From Bacilli bacterium (GTDB taxonomy: Bacteria; Bacillota_I; Bacilli_A; ML615J-28; CAG-313), in assembly GCA_900770645.1 (NCBI GenBank), contig CAAGKY010000056.1, positions 1 to 14,989 on the forward strand: a DNA stretch of 14,989 bases, read 5' to 3'. The notes under the pieces are model-generated. The model ran no database searches, was not told the DNA's origin, and saw nothing but the letters and a program-made list of their open reading frames with translations. Below are positions 14,465 to 14,989 of the stretch, piece after piece. Every line of letters starts with the position of its first letter. Position 1 is the first letter of the stretch. Made by a program: the position numbers and the translations under genes.

Positions 14465-14989
14465 ATGAATATTTTAGAATATTTAAGTATAACTCCAAAA
14501 TATCAGAATATATTAATAGAACTATCAAAAGATTTTAAAAATATTCAAATTAATAATGCTTCTAAAAATATATCTAAAGCATTAATTTGTAAAATGTACC
14601 AAGAAAATCCTCAAAACATTGTGGTAGTATACCCTAATATATATTACGCCAATATCGCGTATGAGGATTACATCGAACTAATGGGGGCTGATAAAATCAG
14701 CTTTTTTCCCGTTGAAGAGTTTATAACACTAGATTTAGTTTCTTCATCTAACGCATATCGACTAGAAAGAATGAAAACTCTAATTAGTATCTTAAATAAT
14801 GAACCTAAAATCATTATAACTAATACAGAAGGATATATACATAGTGTAATGTCAAAAGAAAGATTAAATAATTCTTTCTTTAGTATTAAAACAGGAGATA
14901 TTATCCGTATGGATAAACTTGTAGATATGCTTGTTACAAGAGGATATAAAAAAAGCCCTACAACCGAAGTTGAAGGGACATTTAGTGTA
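14465..14989 (+). CDS. mfd: Transcription-repair coupling factor Mfd, N-terminal part (3' end outside window)
   Basis: Mfd pushes RNA polymerase stalled at DNA damage off the template and recruits UvrA. Only the first 175 residues are present; a full protein is about 1150. They fall in the UvrB-like D1/D2 region. NIVVVYPNIYYAN (from about residue 52), FFPVEEFITLD, RLERMKTLISIL, PKIIITNTEG and the block TEVEGTFSV at the window edge match Mfd N-termini. A Walker A lysine is absent in this region of the family, so its absence here is normal. The ATG at 14465 is the first start after the in-frame stop at 14456-14458, which is also the pth stop codon. The ribosome site is weak (GGAT), so translation may depend on coupling to pth. 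Confidence 0.92.
   Translation, partial: MNILEYLSITPKYQNILIELSKDFKNIQINNASKNISKALICKMYQENPQNIVVVYPNIYYANIAYEDYIELMGADKISFFPVEEFITLDLVSSSNAYRLERMKTLISILNNEPKIIITNTEGYIHSVMSKERLNNSFFSIKTGDIIRMDKLVDMLVTRGYKKSPTTEVEGTFSV

Noticed and set aside
1..14989. CRISPR array, tRNA or rRNA genes, insertion sequences, phage or defence genes
   Set aside because: No regularly spaced repeats, cloverleaf-type sequence, rRNA motifs, transposase or integrase signatures were seen on either strand.

Overview
The window comes from an AT-rich, low-GC Gram-positive chromosome (Bacillota). It is probably a spore-forming Bacilli/Erysipelotrichia-like or clostridial gut bacterium. The basis is a classic T-box riboswitch, Shine-Dalgarno sites of the AAAGGAGG type, a cwlJ-gerQ spore-germination pair behind a good sigma-E-type promoter, a near-consensus CcpA (cre) site, and a secreted multi-module glycosidase. 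The rank below phylum is inference. Most of the window is chromosomal housekeeping; the one clearly accessory gene is the large glycosidase.

Layout. Positions 1-3252 hold the 3' end of a type II topoisomerase B subunit (gyrB-like) followed by complete gyrA, with the gyrA ribosome binding site overlapping the gyrB stop. Positions 3264-4847 hold a consensus promoter, a serine T-box leader, serS and a bidirectional terminator. A HIT-family hydrolase gene converges on serS from the minus strand. Divergent from it is a small membrane protein of the Gx-transporter (HepT component I) family. Its stop codon overlaps that of gerQ, which lies on the minus strand behind cwlJ. A metallochaperone-like Cys-rich protein and fhs (formate-THF ligase) follow on the plus strand. 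After a terminator comes a dense regulatory region with an 18-bp palindrome, a cre site and paired inverted repeats over the promoter. This drives a 1262-residue secreted GH3 enzyme. Then come folD, pth and the start of mfd, which runs off the end.

How the genes work together. GyrB/GyrA set DNA supercoiling. SerS charges tRNA-Ser and is tuned by uncharged tRNA-Ser. CwlJ degrades spore cortex peptidoglycan, and GerQ is its coat partner. Fhs and FolD form a one-carbon pathway between formate and methylene-THF, although the glycosidase gene now separates them. Pth and Mfd rescue stalled translation products and stalled transcription. The GH3 protein probably binds and trims extracellular glycans under carbon-catabolite control.

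The strongest oddities are these. The partial gyrB looks chimeric, ParE-like before about position 215 and GyrB-like after about 270, with a matching shift in isoleucine codons. GyrA carries a long acidic N-terminal extension. SerS belongs to a form lacking the usual bacterial motif-3 sequence. The GH3 promoter carries layered operator-like repeats. I found no CRISPR array, tRNA, rRNA, transposase or phage gene, and no clear previously unknown multi-gene system.
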